From NCBI GenBank assembly GCA_038200435.1, contig JBBPXY010000019.1, forward strand, positions 1-47,549: DNA of 47,549 nt, written 5' to 3'. Origin of the DNA: JBBPXY01 sp038200435 (GTDB taxonomy: Bacteria > Actinomycetota > Thermoleophilia > Solirubrobacterales > Solirubrobacteraceae). The translations under genes and the position numbers were made by a program. How positions within the stretch are numbered: the stretch's first letter is position 1; each line of letters starts with the position of its first letter. Positions 25,379-33,886 of the stretch are shown in pieces. The notes under the pieces were generated by a model. It searched no databases. It was not told where the DNA came from and saw only the letters and a program-made list of their open reading frames with translations.

Positions 25379-25921
25379 ATGAGCACCGTAATTGCATCCC
25401 TCGAGCGCGCCCAACTGCGCCGCCTCCCGGACTTCGACGCGGGAGACCGTCTTCGCGTCCACTTCCAGGTCGTCGAGGGCACCCGCCGCCGCACCCAGGT
25501 CTTCGAAGGCGTCGTGATCAAGCGCCAGGGCCACGGGCTGCGCGAGACGTTCACGGTACGCAAGCAGTCCTTCGGCGTCGGCGTGGAGCGCACGTTCCCG
25601 TGCCACTCGCCCAAGGTCGAGCGCATCGAGATCGCCGCCCGCGGCGACGTGCGCCGCGCCAAGCTCTTCTACCTGCGCGACCGCGTGGGCAAGCGTGCCC
25701 GTGTGCGCGAGCGCCGTTCGGCGCGGCCGGAGGCCGCCGTCGAGCGCGAGCTGCTCCACACGCCGCAGGCGCACGAGCCCGAGCTCGAGGCGCCGGACAC
25801 TCCGGTCGAGGTGAAGACCCCGCCCGTCGAGGAGGCAGCCGCCGCGCCTGATGAGGCGGTCGCGAAGACGCCGGCCGCCGGCGAGGCCGCTCCGGCCTCC
25901 GACTCGCCTGACAAGGAGTGA
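25379..25921 (+). CDS. rplS: 50S ribosomal protein L19 with long C-terminal extension
   Basis: The L19 domain occupies residues 1-115 (DFDAGDRLRVHFQVVEG, GVVIKRQGHGLRETFTVRK, the C-terminal AKLFYLRDRVGKRARVRE). About 65 further residues are Glu/Ala/Pro-rich and acidic, ending SDSPDKE, giving 180 aa in place of the usual 115 or so. The extension is probably disordered. The stop overlaps the lepB GTG (GTGA). Confidence 0.95.
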   Translation: MSTVIASLERAQLRRLPDFDAGDRLRVHFQVVEGTRRRTQVFEGVVIKRQGHGLRETFTVRKQSFGVGVERTFPCHSPKVERIEIAARGDVRRAKLFYLRDRVGKRARVRERRSARPEAAVERELLHTPQAHEPELEAPDTPVEVKTPPVEEAAAAPDEAVAKTPAAGEAAPASDSPDKE

Positions 25922-26553
25922 AACGGCGGCGCTCGTCGTCCGGCTCGTTGATCGAGCTGGTCGTCATCGTGGCGACCGCGATCGGGCTCGCCCTCGGCAT
26001 CCAGGCGTTCCTGGTCAAGCCGTTCCGGATCCCCAGCCCGTCGATGGAGCCCACGCTCGTGCCCGGGCAGCGCGTGCTCGTCAACCGCGTCGGCACGCAC
26101 TTCCACGACCCCGAGGTCGGCGACATCATCGTGTTCCACCCGCCCTCGGGGGCCACCGACGACTCCTCCACGGGTCAGACCAGCGAGTGCGGTGACCCGC
26201 AGCAGGGCGACGGTCACGACCAACCCTGCGACCGGCCGACCGCCGGCCGCTCGGGTGAGAACTTCATCAAGCGCGTTGTCGGTCTTCCGGGGGATCGGAT
26301 CGTGATCAAGGACAGTCACGTGATCCGCAACGGCCGGCCGGAGAAGGACTCCTACATCCGGCCGTGTCCTCCTCGGGAGCCGATCTGCACCTTCAAGCGT
26401 CAGATCGTCATTCCGCCCGGCCACTACTTCATGATGGGTGACAACCGTGCCGACTCCGCCGACAGTCGTTACTGGGGACCCATCCCCAAGAAGTGGGTCA
26501 TCGGTGGCGCCTTTGCCACCTACTGGCCGCCGAACCGCATCAACGTCCTCTAG
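25918..26553 (+). CDS. lepB: Signal peptidase I
   Basis: Membrane Ser/Lys protease that removes signal peptides. 211 aa from GTG 25918. One membrane helix at residues 11-30 (LIELVVIVATAIGLALGIQA), catalytic Ser42 in PSPSMEPT and Lys118 in NFIKRVVGLPGD, and the box GDNRADSADSRYWG. An insert of about 40 residues between the Ser and Lys boxes has two Cys residues (near 91 and 104), perhaps a disulfide on the outer face. Confidence 0.95.
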   Translation: MKRRRSSSGSLIELVVIVATAIGLALGIQAFLVKPFRIPSPSMEPTLVPGQRVLVNRVGTHFHDPEVGDIIVFHPPSGATDDSSTGQTSECGDPQQGDGHDQPCDRPTAGRSGENFIKRVVGLPGDRIVIKDSHVIRNGRPEKDSYIRPCPPREPICTFKRQIVIPPGHYFMMGDNRADSADSRYWGPIPKKWVIGGAFATYWPPNRINVL

Positions 26554-27214
26554 TTCGCGCAAGCGGCAGCGCCGCAAGCCGCCCCCCGGCCGCCGCCTCG
26601 TCCAGTTCGACCGCTCGCTCGGCTCCCGCTTCGTCGCGGGCGCCGACGAGGCAGGTCGCGGTTGCCTCGCCGGCCCGCTCGTAGCGGCGGGTGTTCTATT
26701 CGACTATGACCGCATCGGGCGGCGCGAGGTGCGCGCTCTGTCGGCCCTGAACGACTCGAAGCAGCAGCGCGAGGAGGTGAGGGAGGAGCTCTACCCGGTG
26801 ATCTTGCGGCTGGCGGCGCGCGTGGTCGTCGTCTCCCGCTGCCCGCGCGGCATCGACGCCCGGGGGCTGCACGTAACCAACCTGGCGGCTCTGCGAGACG
26901 CGCTGCGGGGAGTAGCCCGTCAGGGCACCCTGTGCTTGAGCGACGGGTTCGCCGTGAGAGACGTCGGTCATGAGCAGCGAGCCGTCGTCGGCGGCGACGC
27001 CAAGAGTGCGGCCATCGCAGCGGCATCGGTCATCGCGAAGGTCAGTCGCGACCGCTACATGCGCCGCGCCGACACCGTGCACCCTGGGTGGGAGTTCGCC
27101 ACGCATGTCGGCTACGCGACGCCCGAGCACCGGGCGGCGATCGAGTCGCGCGGGATTTCGCCTTTGCATCGAATGTCGTTCCAGTCGATCGCGTACCAGC
27201 AGCTGCAGCTCTGA
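26504..27214 (+). CDS. rnhB: Ribonuclease HII
   Basis: Cuts the RNA strand at ribonucleotides in DNA. Core motifs: GADEAGRGCLAGPLVAAG (Asp48 and Glu49 from this start), LNDSKQQ and ASVIAKVSRDRYM, with the C-terminal HRMSFQSIAY. No ATG, GTG or TTG occurs in frame between the lepB stop and the core, so translation must begin inside lepB: GTG 26504 and TTG 26513 are nearest, GTG 26438 the longest. This adds a basic, Ser/Arg/Pro-rich N-terminus. The function is secure; the start is uncertain. Confidence 0.88.
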   Translation: MAPLPPTGRRTASTSSSSRKRQRRKPPPGRRLVQFDRSLGSRFVAGADEAGRGCLAGPLVAAGVLFDYDRIGRREVRALSALNDSKQQREEVREELYPVILRLAARVVVVSRCPRGIDARGLHVTNLAALRDALRGVARQGTLCLSDGFAVRDVGHEQRAVVGGDAKSAAIAAASVIAKVSRDRYMRRADTVHPGWEFATHVGYATPEHRAAIESRGISPLHRMSFQSIAYQQLQL

Positions 27215-27244
27215 AGCAGGCCCGCGGGCTTGGCGGCGACCGAA

Positions 27245-27282
27245 TGAAGCCTTGTTGCCCCTATAGGGGATACAGGGCTTCA
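27245..27282. terminator. Stem-loop between convergent rnhB and yraN
   Basis: TGAAGCC (27245-27251) pairs with GGCTTCA (27276-27282). Inside it the stem goes on with a few pairs, a small internal loop, and then CCCC-TATA-GGGG (27258-27269). It lies between the rnhB stop (27214) and the yraN stop (27297), so it can end both transcripts. No U-tract follows, as is common in actinobacteria. Confidence 0.6.
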
Positions 27283-27296
27283 CTGACCAGCTCACA

Positions 27297-27665
27297 TCAA
27301 AACGCCGCCTCCAGGTGCTCCAGAGCGACCAGCCGGCCGGCGCCGTCGATCGTCACCCCAATTGCGTCAAACCGCAGCTCGGCTCCCCGCGGCCGGTCGC
27401 AGACCTCGGCCAGCCAGGCCGCGGCCATGCGCCGCACCTGCCGCTGCTTGTTCTCCCGAATAGATTCGAGCGGGCTGCGCGTGCCCAGCCGTCGCGTCTT
27501 GACCTCGCAGAAGACGAGGTGCCCCGGATCGTGCACGATCAGGTCGAGCTCCCCCCAGCGCGTCCGGTAGTTGCGGGCGACGATCGTGTAGCCGAGCCGC
27601 TCGAGGTGCTCGGCGGCGAGCCGCTCGCCGAGCCGGCCCAGGTGTTGTCGGGGATCGCGGAGCAC
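27297..27665 (-). CDS. UPF0102/YraN family nuclease-like protein
   Basis: 122 aa from GTG 27665, the start that gives the usual family length (MLRDPRQHLGRLGERLAAEHLE is the expected beginning, spread over the first helix). TTG 27725 and GTG 27707 would add up to 20 residues. The PD-(D/E)XK core is GELDLIVHD followed by LVFCEVKTRR. YraN proteins are Holliday-junction-resolvase-like and of unsettled role. Convergent with rnhB, divergent from comM. Confidence 0.9.
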   Translation of the reverse strand: MLRDPRQHLGRLGERLAAEHLERLGYTIVARNYRTRWGELDLIVHDPGHLVFCEVKTRRLGTRSPLESIRENKQRQVRRMAAAWLAEVCDRPRGAELRFDAIGVTIDGAGRLVALEHLEAAF

Positions 27666-27790
27666 GGCGCCGGACGCTAAGGCGGTCGCCGCCACTTTCG
27701 GACTCACGAGCGACCTTCGGCGCAAAGCCGTGAAGCACTTGTCGCAATCCGCGCACCACGCGTAGCGAGACCGCCCTTAGCGTTCCCGAG

Positions 27791-29320
27791 GTGCTCGCCC
27801 GTGTGCTCACATTCGCCATCGACGGCCTCGAATCCCGGCCCGTCTCGATCGAGGTCGACGTCCGTCCCGGGCTGCCGAGCTTCACCATCGTCGGACTCGG
27901 CGATGCTGCCGTACGGGAGTCGCGCGAGCGGGTGCGGGCGGCCATTCTCAACTCCGGCTTCGCGTTCCCGATGCGGCGCATTACGGCGAACCTCGCGCCG
28001 GCACATCTGCGCAAGGTTGGTCCCGGGTTCGATCTCGGGCTGGCCATGGGGCTGCTCGTGGCCAGCGGCCAACTGGCTAGTGAGGCGGTGGCGGAGTACG
28101 CCGTGTTCGGCGAGCTGTCCCTGGGCGGCGAACTGCGTGACAGTCGGGGCGCGCTCGCGGTGGCAGAAGGCACTCGCCGCGCGGGGCTGCGCGGCCTCGT
28201 GCTCCCATCCGGAAGGGCCGCCGAGGCCGCTCTGGTCGCAGGCCTCGAGATCCTCGGGACGACCACGCTGCGCGCCGCGGTTGAGCTCCTCTGCGGAGGA
28301 GAGCGTCCCGTCGTCGAGCCCGCGCGCGTCGCCGTGAGCCAGCGTGCGGCCGGGTCGAGCATCGACCTCGCAGACGTACGCGGGCATGACTCCCCGCTGC
28401 GCGCGCTCGAGATCGCCGCGGCGGGTGGTCACAACCTCCTTTTCGAGGGCGCGCCGGGCACCGGTAAGACGATGCTCGCCCGGCGCTTGCCTTCGATCCT
28501 CCCACCGCTGACCGGCGAGGAGGCAATCGAGGTCACCCGGATACACAGCCTGGCGGGGCTGCACGGAGACGGACGGGGGCTGGTCACACAGCGCCCGTTC
28601 CGCGCTCCGCATCACGCGACCTCGGTGCCGGGACTGGTTGGCGGCGGTCCGGCGCCCACGCCGGGCGAGGCCAGCCTCGCGCATCACGGTGTTCTTTTCC
28701 TCGATGAGCTCTCCGAGTTCGCGCGATCGACGCTCGAGGCACTGCGCCAGCCGCTGGAGGACGGCTGGACGACCGTGGTGCGGGGGCAGCGGGCGCTCGT
28801 CTTTCCGACCAGGTTCATGTTGGTGGCTGCCACCAACCCGTGCCCGTGCGGTTATGCGGGCGTGGCCGAGCGCTGCCGTTGCAGCGAGGCCGATCTGCTG
28901 CGCCATCGTCGCAAGCTGAGCGGTCCGCTGCTCGACCGCCTCGACCTGCTCGTTGGCGTCGAGCGTCCGACGGGAGAGGAGATGAAGGGCTTGGCTGTCA
29001 CCACTTCGGCGGCGGCCAGGGCACGCGTGGTCGAGGCGCGCGAACGGCAGCAGCACAGGCTCGGAGGAACGCCCGCGAGCTGCAACGGGCAGATGGACTC
29101 GGCCGTGGTGCGGCGCACGGTCACCGTGGCCCCGCGGGCAGCGACCGCGCTCCATCGTGCCTATGAGACGGGCGATCTCAGCGCTCGCGGCCACCACCGT
29201 GTGCTCCGCGTCGCTCAGACCGTCGCCGATCTGCGCGGGGGCGCGCGGGTCGAGCAGGTCGATCTGCTTACCGCCCTCGGGCTGCGCCAGCGTCAGGCCG
29301 AGGCGAGGCTCGCAGCATGA
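27791..29320 (+). CDS. comM: ComM/YifB family AAA+ ATPase
   Basis: A Mg-chelatase-like ATPase of 509 aa. In competent bacteria ComM is a branch-migration helicase that extends integrated DNA in natural transformation. The N-terminal Lon-like domain includes RPVSIEVDVRPGLPSFTIVG; Walker A is GAPGTGKTMLARRL, Walker B VLFLDELSEF, followed by ATNPCPCGYAG, where a Cys-rich insert sits (CPCGYAGVAERCRC). GTG 27791 lies 6 bases after TAGCGT. It overlaps dprA by ATGA. Confidence 0.94.
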   Translation: MLARVLTFAIDGLESRPVSIEVDVRPGLPSFTIVGLGDAAVRESRERVRAAILNSGFAFPMRRITANLAPAHLRKVGPGFDLGLAMGLLVASGQLASEAVAEYAVFGELSLGGELRDSRGALAVAEGTRRAGLRGLVLPSGRAAEAALVAGLEILGTTTLRAAVELLCGGERPVVEPARVAVSQRAAGSSIDLADVRGHDSPLRALEIAAAGGHNLLFEGAPGTGKTMLARRLPSILPPLTGEEAIEVTRIHSLAGLHGDGRGLVTQRPFRAPHHATSVPGLVGGGPAPTPGEASLAHHGVLFLDELSEFARSTLEALRQPLEDGWTTVVRGQRALVFPTRFMLVAATNPCPCGYAGVAERCRCSEADLLRHRRKLSGPLLDRLDLLVGVERPTGEEMKGLAVTTSAAARARVVEARERQQHRLGGTPASCNGQMDSAVVRRTVTVAPRAATALHRAYETGDLSARGHHRVLRVAQTVADLRGGARVEQVDLLTALGLRQRQAEARLAA

Positions 29321-30402
29321 GGGCGTGTGACGCATGTCTGCGCCGCGCGTGGCTGATCGGCCGGCTGGCCGATCCGATCGAGCGCGCGCGAGAGCGCTCA
29401 CAACGCCTCCCCGGCATCCTGGCGATGCCCGACCGAGACTTGCTCGGGGCGCTCGGTGGGCAACGCGGCAGCTCGGTTGCGTCGGAGTACGCGGGCTTCG
29501 ATCCCGATAAGGCCAAACGACGCTGCCAAGCCGCCGGCGTCGAGGCGCTGTGCCGCTGCGACGGCGCCTATCCCAAGCGGCTGCGCGATCTGGGCGACCC
29601 CCCGGCGATTCTGTTCGTCGCCGGAGAGGCCGACCGTTTCCTCACTCTCGTCAGCGATCAGCCCGTTGCTGTGGTTGGGGCCCGGCGAGCGTCGGGCTAC
29701 GGGCTCGAGGTCGCCGCTGGGCTCGGCCGGGGTATCGCCGCCGCGGGGATCACTGTCATCAGCGGCATGGCCCTCGGGGTCGACTCCGCCGCGCACGCCG
29801 GAGCCCTCGAGGCGAAGGGCGGCACCGTTGCGGTGCTCGCCGCGGGGCCCGACCGGGCCTACCCGGCGTCCAAGCGTCACCTCCACACGCGCATACGCGC
29901 GGAGGGCGCTGTGGTCTCGGAGCTGCCGCCCGGCACGACGGCGCGGCGCTGGTCGTTTCCGGCGCGCAACCGCATCATCGCTGCGCTGGCCGTCATGACG
30001 GTCGTCGTCGAAGCGGGAGAAGGCTCAGGATCCCTCATCACCGCCTCGCTGGCGACCGAGGCCGGGCGCGACGTGGCCGCCGTTCCCGGCCGGGTCACGT
30101 CGCCACTCTCGGCCGGCACCAACGGACTGATCGTGGACGGCGCGCGTCCCGTTCGCGACGCGCGCGACGTCATCGAAGGGCTCTATGGAGCGGGAACGGG
30201 CCGGGCGTTGGCCGACGCGCGGGAAGAGCTGCCGCGCGAGCTGCGGGTGGCGCTCGATGCCGTAAGCGAGGGCGACGATTCGGTTCAGCGGCTCTGCGCT
30301 CGTGGATTCGCGGCCGACAGCGCGCTCGCTGCGTTCGCCGAGCTCGAGTTGCTGGGCTACGTCCGGCGCGGGGCGGGAGGCCGCTATGCCGTCGTCGCGT
30401 GA
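29317..30402 (+). CDS. dprA: DNA-processing protein DprA
   Basis: Loads RecA onto incoming single-stranded DNA in transformation. 361 aa. A short N-terminal Cys-containing helix region is followed by the Rossmann-like core: PPAILFVAGE, VAVVGARRASGYG, VISGMALGVDSAAHAGAL, AVLAAGPDRAYP and FPARNRIIAAL, with SGSLITASLA. A C-terminal winged-helix-like domain begins near residue 290. Coupled to comM, giving a two-gene transformation unit. Confidence 0.95.
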   Translation: MRACDACLRRAWLIGRLADPIERARERSQRLPGILAMPDRDLLGALGGQRGSSVASEYAGFDPDKAKRRCQAAGVEALCRCDGAYPKRLRDLGDPPAILFVAGEADRFLTLVSDQPVAVVGARRASGYGLEVAAGLGRGIAAAGITVISGMALGVDSAAHAGALEAKGGTVAVLAAGPDRAYPASKRHLHTRIRAEGAVVSELPPGTTARRWSFPARNRIIAALAVMTVVVEAGEGSGSLITASLATEAGRDVAAVPGRVTSPLSAGTNGLIVDGARPVRDARDVIEGLYGAGTGRALADAREELPRELRVALDAVSEGDDSVQRLCARGFAADSALAAFAELELLGYVRRGAGGRYAVVA

Positions 30403-30437
30403 CTTGCAAGCGGTGCCGCACGCGTACCCTCGTCCCG

Positions 30438-31274
30438 ATGGACGACGGAGCGCCGACGCCGCGAGTCCTCTCGATCGCCGGGTCGGATTCCGGCGGGGGA
30501 GCGGGCATCCAAGCCGACCTCAAGGCGTTCGCCGCCTGCGGGGTCCACGGCATGACGGTGATCACGTCGATCACCGCCCAGAGCACCCTCGCGGTCACCG
30601 ACGTGCACGCCGTACCGGCACGGATGATCCTCGCGCAGGCGCTCGCGGTGATCGACGACATCGGGGTCGACGCGGTGAAGATCGGGATGCTCGGCACCGC
30701 GGCGACAATCGCGGCGGTCGGAGAGATCCTCACGAGGCTCGATCCGGCGATCCCGGTCGTCCTCGACCCGGTGATGGTGTCGGAGTCGGGCTCCGACCTG
30801 CTCGACCCCGAAGCCCGGACGGCGCTTGTGGAGCAGCTCCTTGGCCGGGTCGACGTGGTGACACCCAACCTGGCGGAGGCGGCCGTTCTCGCGCAGAGAG
30901 ACGCGAATCCCGAGGACCTGGCGCGCGCCATCCACGAGCTCGGTCCGGCCTACGTCGTTGTGACCGGAGGCCACCGAGACGAAGCCACCGACGTGTTCTT
31001 CGATGGGAAGTCCCTGCACTCGATCCCGGGACCGCGCGAGCCCGGTGGCGCCGCGCACGGATCGGGTTGTACGCACTCCTCGGCGCTGGCCGCCCATCTC
31101 GCGCTCGGACGCTCGCCGCTCGAGGCCGCTCGCGCAGCCAAGACGCTGGCGTCCGCCGCGGTCCGGCGCGGCCTGCGCGACATCGGCTCGGGGGCGGGCC
31201 CGGTCGACGCGCTCGACATCGCGGCGCACAGGCGCCGCATGAGCGAGCGTCCCTTTGTCATAATCCGCCCATGA
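30438..31274 (+). CDS. thiD: Hydroxymethylpyrimidine (phosphate) kinase
   Basis: Phosphorylates HMP and HMP-P in thiamine synthesis. 278 aa from ATG 30438, 7 bases after TACCCT; a GTG at 30399 overlapping the dprA stop is the alternative. Motifs: LSIAGSDSGGGAGIQADLKAF is the family start, then GMTVITSITAQ, KIGMLGTA, DPVMVSESG, and the ATP loop GAAHGSGCTHSSALAAHLA. No other thi gene is near. Confidence 0.95.
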   Translation: MDDGAPTPRVLSIAGSDSGGGAGIQADLKAFAACGVHGMTVITSITAQSTLAVTDVHAVPARMILAQALAVIDDIGVDAVKIGMLGTAATIAAVGEILTRLDPAIPVVLDPVMVSESGSDLLDPEARTALVEQLLGRVDVVTPNLAEAAVLAQRDANPEDLARAIHELGPAYVVVTGGHRDEATDVFFDGKSLHSIPGPREPGGAAHGSGCTHSSALAAHLALGRSPLEAARAAKTLASAAVRRGLRDIGSGAGPVDALDIAAHRRRMSERPFVIIRP

Positions 31275-31519
31275 GGCTGCTGCGCATGAAGCCGGGACAC
31301 GGTGAGGTGCTTCTGGCCGAGGGGGATATCGAGGTCCGGGCCGAGGAGGAGCGGCTCGTGGCGGAGTTCCGCCGCCAGCTCGACGAAGGCATGTGGGCCG
31401 CAGTGCCGCTGACTGGTACCGCCGGCCGGCGCGAGGCCCAGATCGTGCGGAACTTCGAAGACGTGCCGCGCGACGCCGACCGGGTGATCTTCTTCCCCCG
31501 CGCCGCCGGCGGCTCCTGA
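31271..31519 (+). CDS. Small unknown protein
   Basis: 82 aa, coupled to thiD by an ATGA overlap. It reads like a compact folded domain: MRLLRMKPGHGEVLLAEGD, a helix with EEERLVAEFRRQLDEG, then MWAAVPLTGT and ADRVIFFPRAAGG. No family recognised. The GC3 pattern and composition match true genes here, so it is probably expressed. Confidence 0.7.
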   Translation: MRLLRMKPGHGEVLLAEGDIEVRAEEERLVAEFRRQLDEGMWAAVPLTGTAGRREAQIVRNFEDVPRDADRVIFFPRAAGGS

Positions 31520-31535
31520 CCCTTAGCGGCGGACG

Positions 31536-32159
31536 ATGGTGCTCGCGCTCCTCGCCACTCTCATAGTCGTTGTCGCGCTGCTCTCCGAGGTGATGCTCCC
31601 GCGGATTCAGGAGGCGCTCGAGCGGCGCCGGGCGCGCCGTGCCCGCCCGGTCACACCCGGCTATGACCCTGGCCGCGAGCGGCGCGCCGAGCAGCGCGCC
31701 CGCGCGCTGCTGCGCTCCTGCGTCAACGACGAGGAATGGGGGATGTACCGCGACCTTGGCTTCATCCGGGTGTGGGGCGCTCAGGCCGACGGCCCCGAGG
31801 ACGAACTGACGACGGGCGGGGCCCCTTACGCCTACCTCGTCTACCCCCACAAGCCGATCGTCGCCTTCCTGCCCCAGACTCACCGGCTGCTCAACGAGTA
31901 CTGCGTCGCTTTCCCCGACCAGAAGCGCCCTTACGGGAGCGCTCGCCTGCCCGACTCCGACGACGTGCTGGCGAAGTGGATGGCGCTGACGGGCGATGAG
32001 CGGCGTCTGATCGCGTCGGCCAACATGCACCTCCCCGGCCGCCAGGTCGATCCCAAGCAGGTCAAGCGCGACCTCTGGCGCCTCGGCCAGTGGGAGCGCG
32101 AGCGCACGCGCGACGAAGCTCGCCCGGCCGCCTCCGGCGGCAACGTCTCGCTGCCCTGA
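31536..32159 (+). CDS. Unknown membrane-anchored protein
   Basis: 207 aa from ATG 31536. One N-terminal membrane helix (LALLATLIVVVALLSEVML), an Arg-rich juxtamembrane stretch, then a soluble domain with DEEWGMYRDLGFIRVWG, YAYLVYPHKPIVAFLPQTHRL split over strands, and a helical C-terminus (DVLAKWMALTGDERRLI). No known family seen. Probably faces the cytoplasm by the positive-inside rule. Confidence 0.7.
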   Translation: MVLALLATLIVVVALLSEVMLPRIQEALERRRARRARPVTPGYDPGRERRAEQRARALLRSCVNDEEWGMYRDLGFIRVWGAQADGPEDELTTGGAPYAYLVYPHKPIVAFLPQTHRLLNEYCVAFPDQKRPYGSARLPDSDDVLAKWMALTGDERRLIASANMHLPGRQVDPKQVKRDLWRLGQWERERTRDEARPAASGGNVSLP

Positions 32160-32203
32160 GCGCGAACAGCGCTCCTGGCGCCGCCGCTATCGTCGGGCTT
32201 TAG

Positions 32204-33886
32204 ATGAGCGCCACGGCTTTCGACCTCAAGCACCGCTCGCGCGTCCTCACCGAAGGTCCTGAACGCGCCGCCGCGCGCTCCTACCTGCACGGGATCGGCT
32301 TCTCGGCGGAGGATCTCGCCAAGCCCTTGATCGGAGTGGCCTCGACGTGGATCGAGACCATGCCGTGCAACTTCCACCTGCGTGCGCTATCCGCACGGGT
32401 CAAGGAGGGGATCCGGGCGGAGGGCGGCACGCCGATGGAGCTAAACACCATCGCGATCTCCGACGGCATCACCATGGGGACGGAGGGGATGAAGACCTCG
32501 CTGGTCTCGCGTGAGGTCATCGCTGATTCCATCGAGCTCGTCGGCCTGGGCCACCTCTTCGACGCCGTCATCGCCCTGAGCGGGTGCGATAAGACGATCC
32601 CGGGCACGGTCATGGCGCTCGCTCGCCTGAACGTGCCGTCGGTGATGCTCTACGGCGGTTCGATCATGCCCGGCACCTACGACGGGCACGACGTCACGAT
32701 CCAGGACGTCTTCGAGGCCGTCGGCTCACACGCCGCCGGCAAGATGACCGACGACGAGCTGACCGCGCTCGAAGAGGCCGCCTCGCCGGGCGCGGGCGCC
32801 TGCGGCGGTCAGTTCACCGCGAACACGATGGCGATGGCCTTCGAGGTGCTCGGCATCTCGGCGATGGGATCGGGGATGGTCCCGGCGACCGACGCGAGCA
32901 AGGCCGACGTCGCCCGCGACGCGGGAGCGCTCGTGATGGACGTCCTGCGCCGCGGCCAGCGGCCGAGCGACATCATCACGAAGGACTCCCTCGAGAACGC
33001 GATCGCCGCGATCGCCTCGAGTGGCGGGTCGACCAACGGCGTGCTGCACCTTCTCGCCGTCGCGCGCGAGGCAGGCGTTCCGCTCGACGTGGACGACTTC
33101 GACCGCATCAGCGAGCGCACTCCTCTGCTCTGTGACCTAAAGCCCGGCGGCGCCTACGTCGCGGTCGATCTCTACCGCGCGGGCGGCATTCCCGTGCTGC
33201 TCGACCGGCTGCTCGAGGCGGGTCTGCTGCACGGCGACGCGCCGACGGTCACCGGCGAGACGATCGGCGAACTGGCCCGCGGCGCCCGCGAAACCCAGGG
33301 CCAGCGCGTGGTGCGGCCGCTGAACGACCCGATCAAGGCCACCGGCGGCCTGGCGATCCTGCGCGGCAACCTGGCCCCGGACGGCTGCGTCGTGAAGCTG
33401 GCCGGGCACGAGCGCCGCAAGCACGTCGGCCCCGCTCGCGTGTTCGAGTCCGAGGAGGACGCGATGTCCGCCGTCACCGAGAGCCGCATCGAGCCGGGCG
33501 ACGTCCTCGTCATCCGCAACGAGGGCCCGGCCGGCGGCCCGGGGATGCGCGAGATGCTCGCGGTCACCGCGGCGCTCGTGGGGGAGGGCCTCGGCGAAGA
33601 GGTCGCCCTCATCACCGACGGGCGCTTCTCCGGCGCCACCCACGGCTTCATGGCCGGCCACGTCGCCCCCGAGGCGGCTCGCGGCGGCCCGATCGCGGCC
33701 GTCCAAGACGGCGACGAAGTGACCATCGACGTCGACGCGCGGAAGCTCGACGTCGCCCTCTCGGACGACGAGATCACGAAGCGCGTCAGCGCCTATCGAT
33801 CTCCCGTGCGCGATATGCCCAACGGCGTGCTCTCGAAGTACGCCAAGCTCGTGGGCAGCGCCGCCGAGGGCGCCGTCACTTCCTGA
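32204..33886 (+). CDS. ilvD: Dihydroxy-acid dehydratase
   Basis: Makes the 2-oxo acid precursors of valine and isoleucine from dihydroxy acids, using an Fe-S cluster and Mg. 560 aa. Cluster ligands: Cys in TMPCNFH, Cys in LSGCDKTIPG and Cys in GAGACGGQFTANTMAMA. C-terminal active-site region GRFSGATHGFMAGHVAPEA. ATG 32204 is 9 bases after TATCGT, with no Shine-Dalgarno sequence. It stands alone with no other ilv genes. Confidence 0.97.
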   Translation: MSATAFDLKHRSRVLTEGPERAAARSYLHGIGFSAEDLAKPLIGVASTWIETMPCNFHLRALSARVKEGIRAEGGTPMELNTIAISDGITMGTEGMKTSLVSREVIADSIELVGLGHLFDAVIALSGCDKTIPGTVMALARLNVPSVMLYGGSIMPGTYDGHDVTIQDVFEAVGSHAAGKMTDDELTALEEAASPGAGACGGQFTANTMAMAFEVLGISAMGSGMVPATDASKADVARDAGALVMDVLRRGQRPSDIITKDSLENAIAAIASSGGSTNGVLHLLAVAREAGVPLDVDDFDRISERTPLLCDLKPGGAYVAVDLYRAGGIPVLLDRLLEAGLLHGDAPTVTGETIGELARGARETQGQRVVRPLNDPIKATGGLAILRGNLAPDGCVVKLAGHERRKHVGPARVFESEEDAMSAVTESRIEPGDVLVIRNEGPAGGPGMREMLAVTAALVGEGLGEEVALITDGRFSGATHGFMAGHVAPEAARGGPIAAVQDGDEVTIDVDARKLDVALSDDEITKRVSAYRSPVRDMPNGVLSKYAKLVGSAAEGAVTS

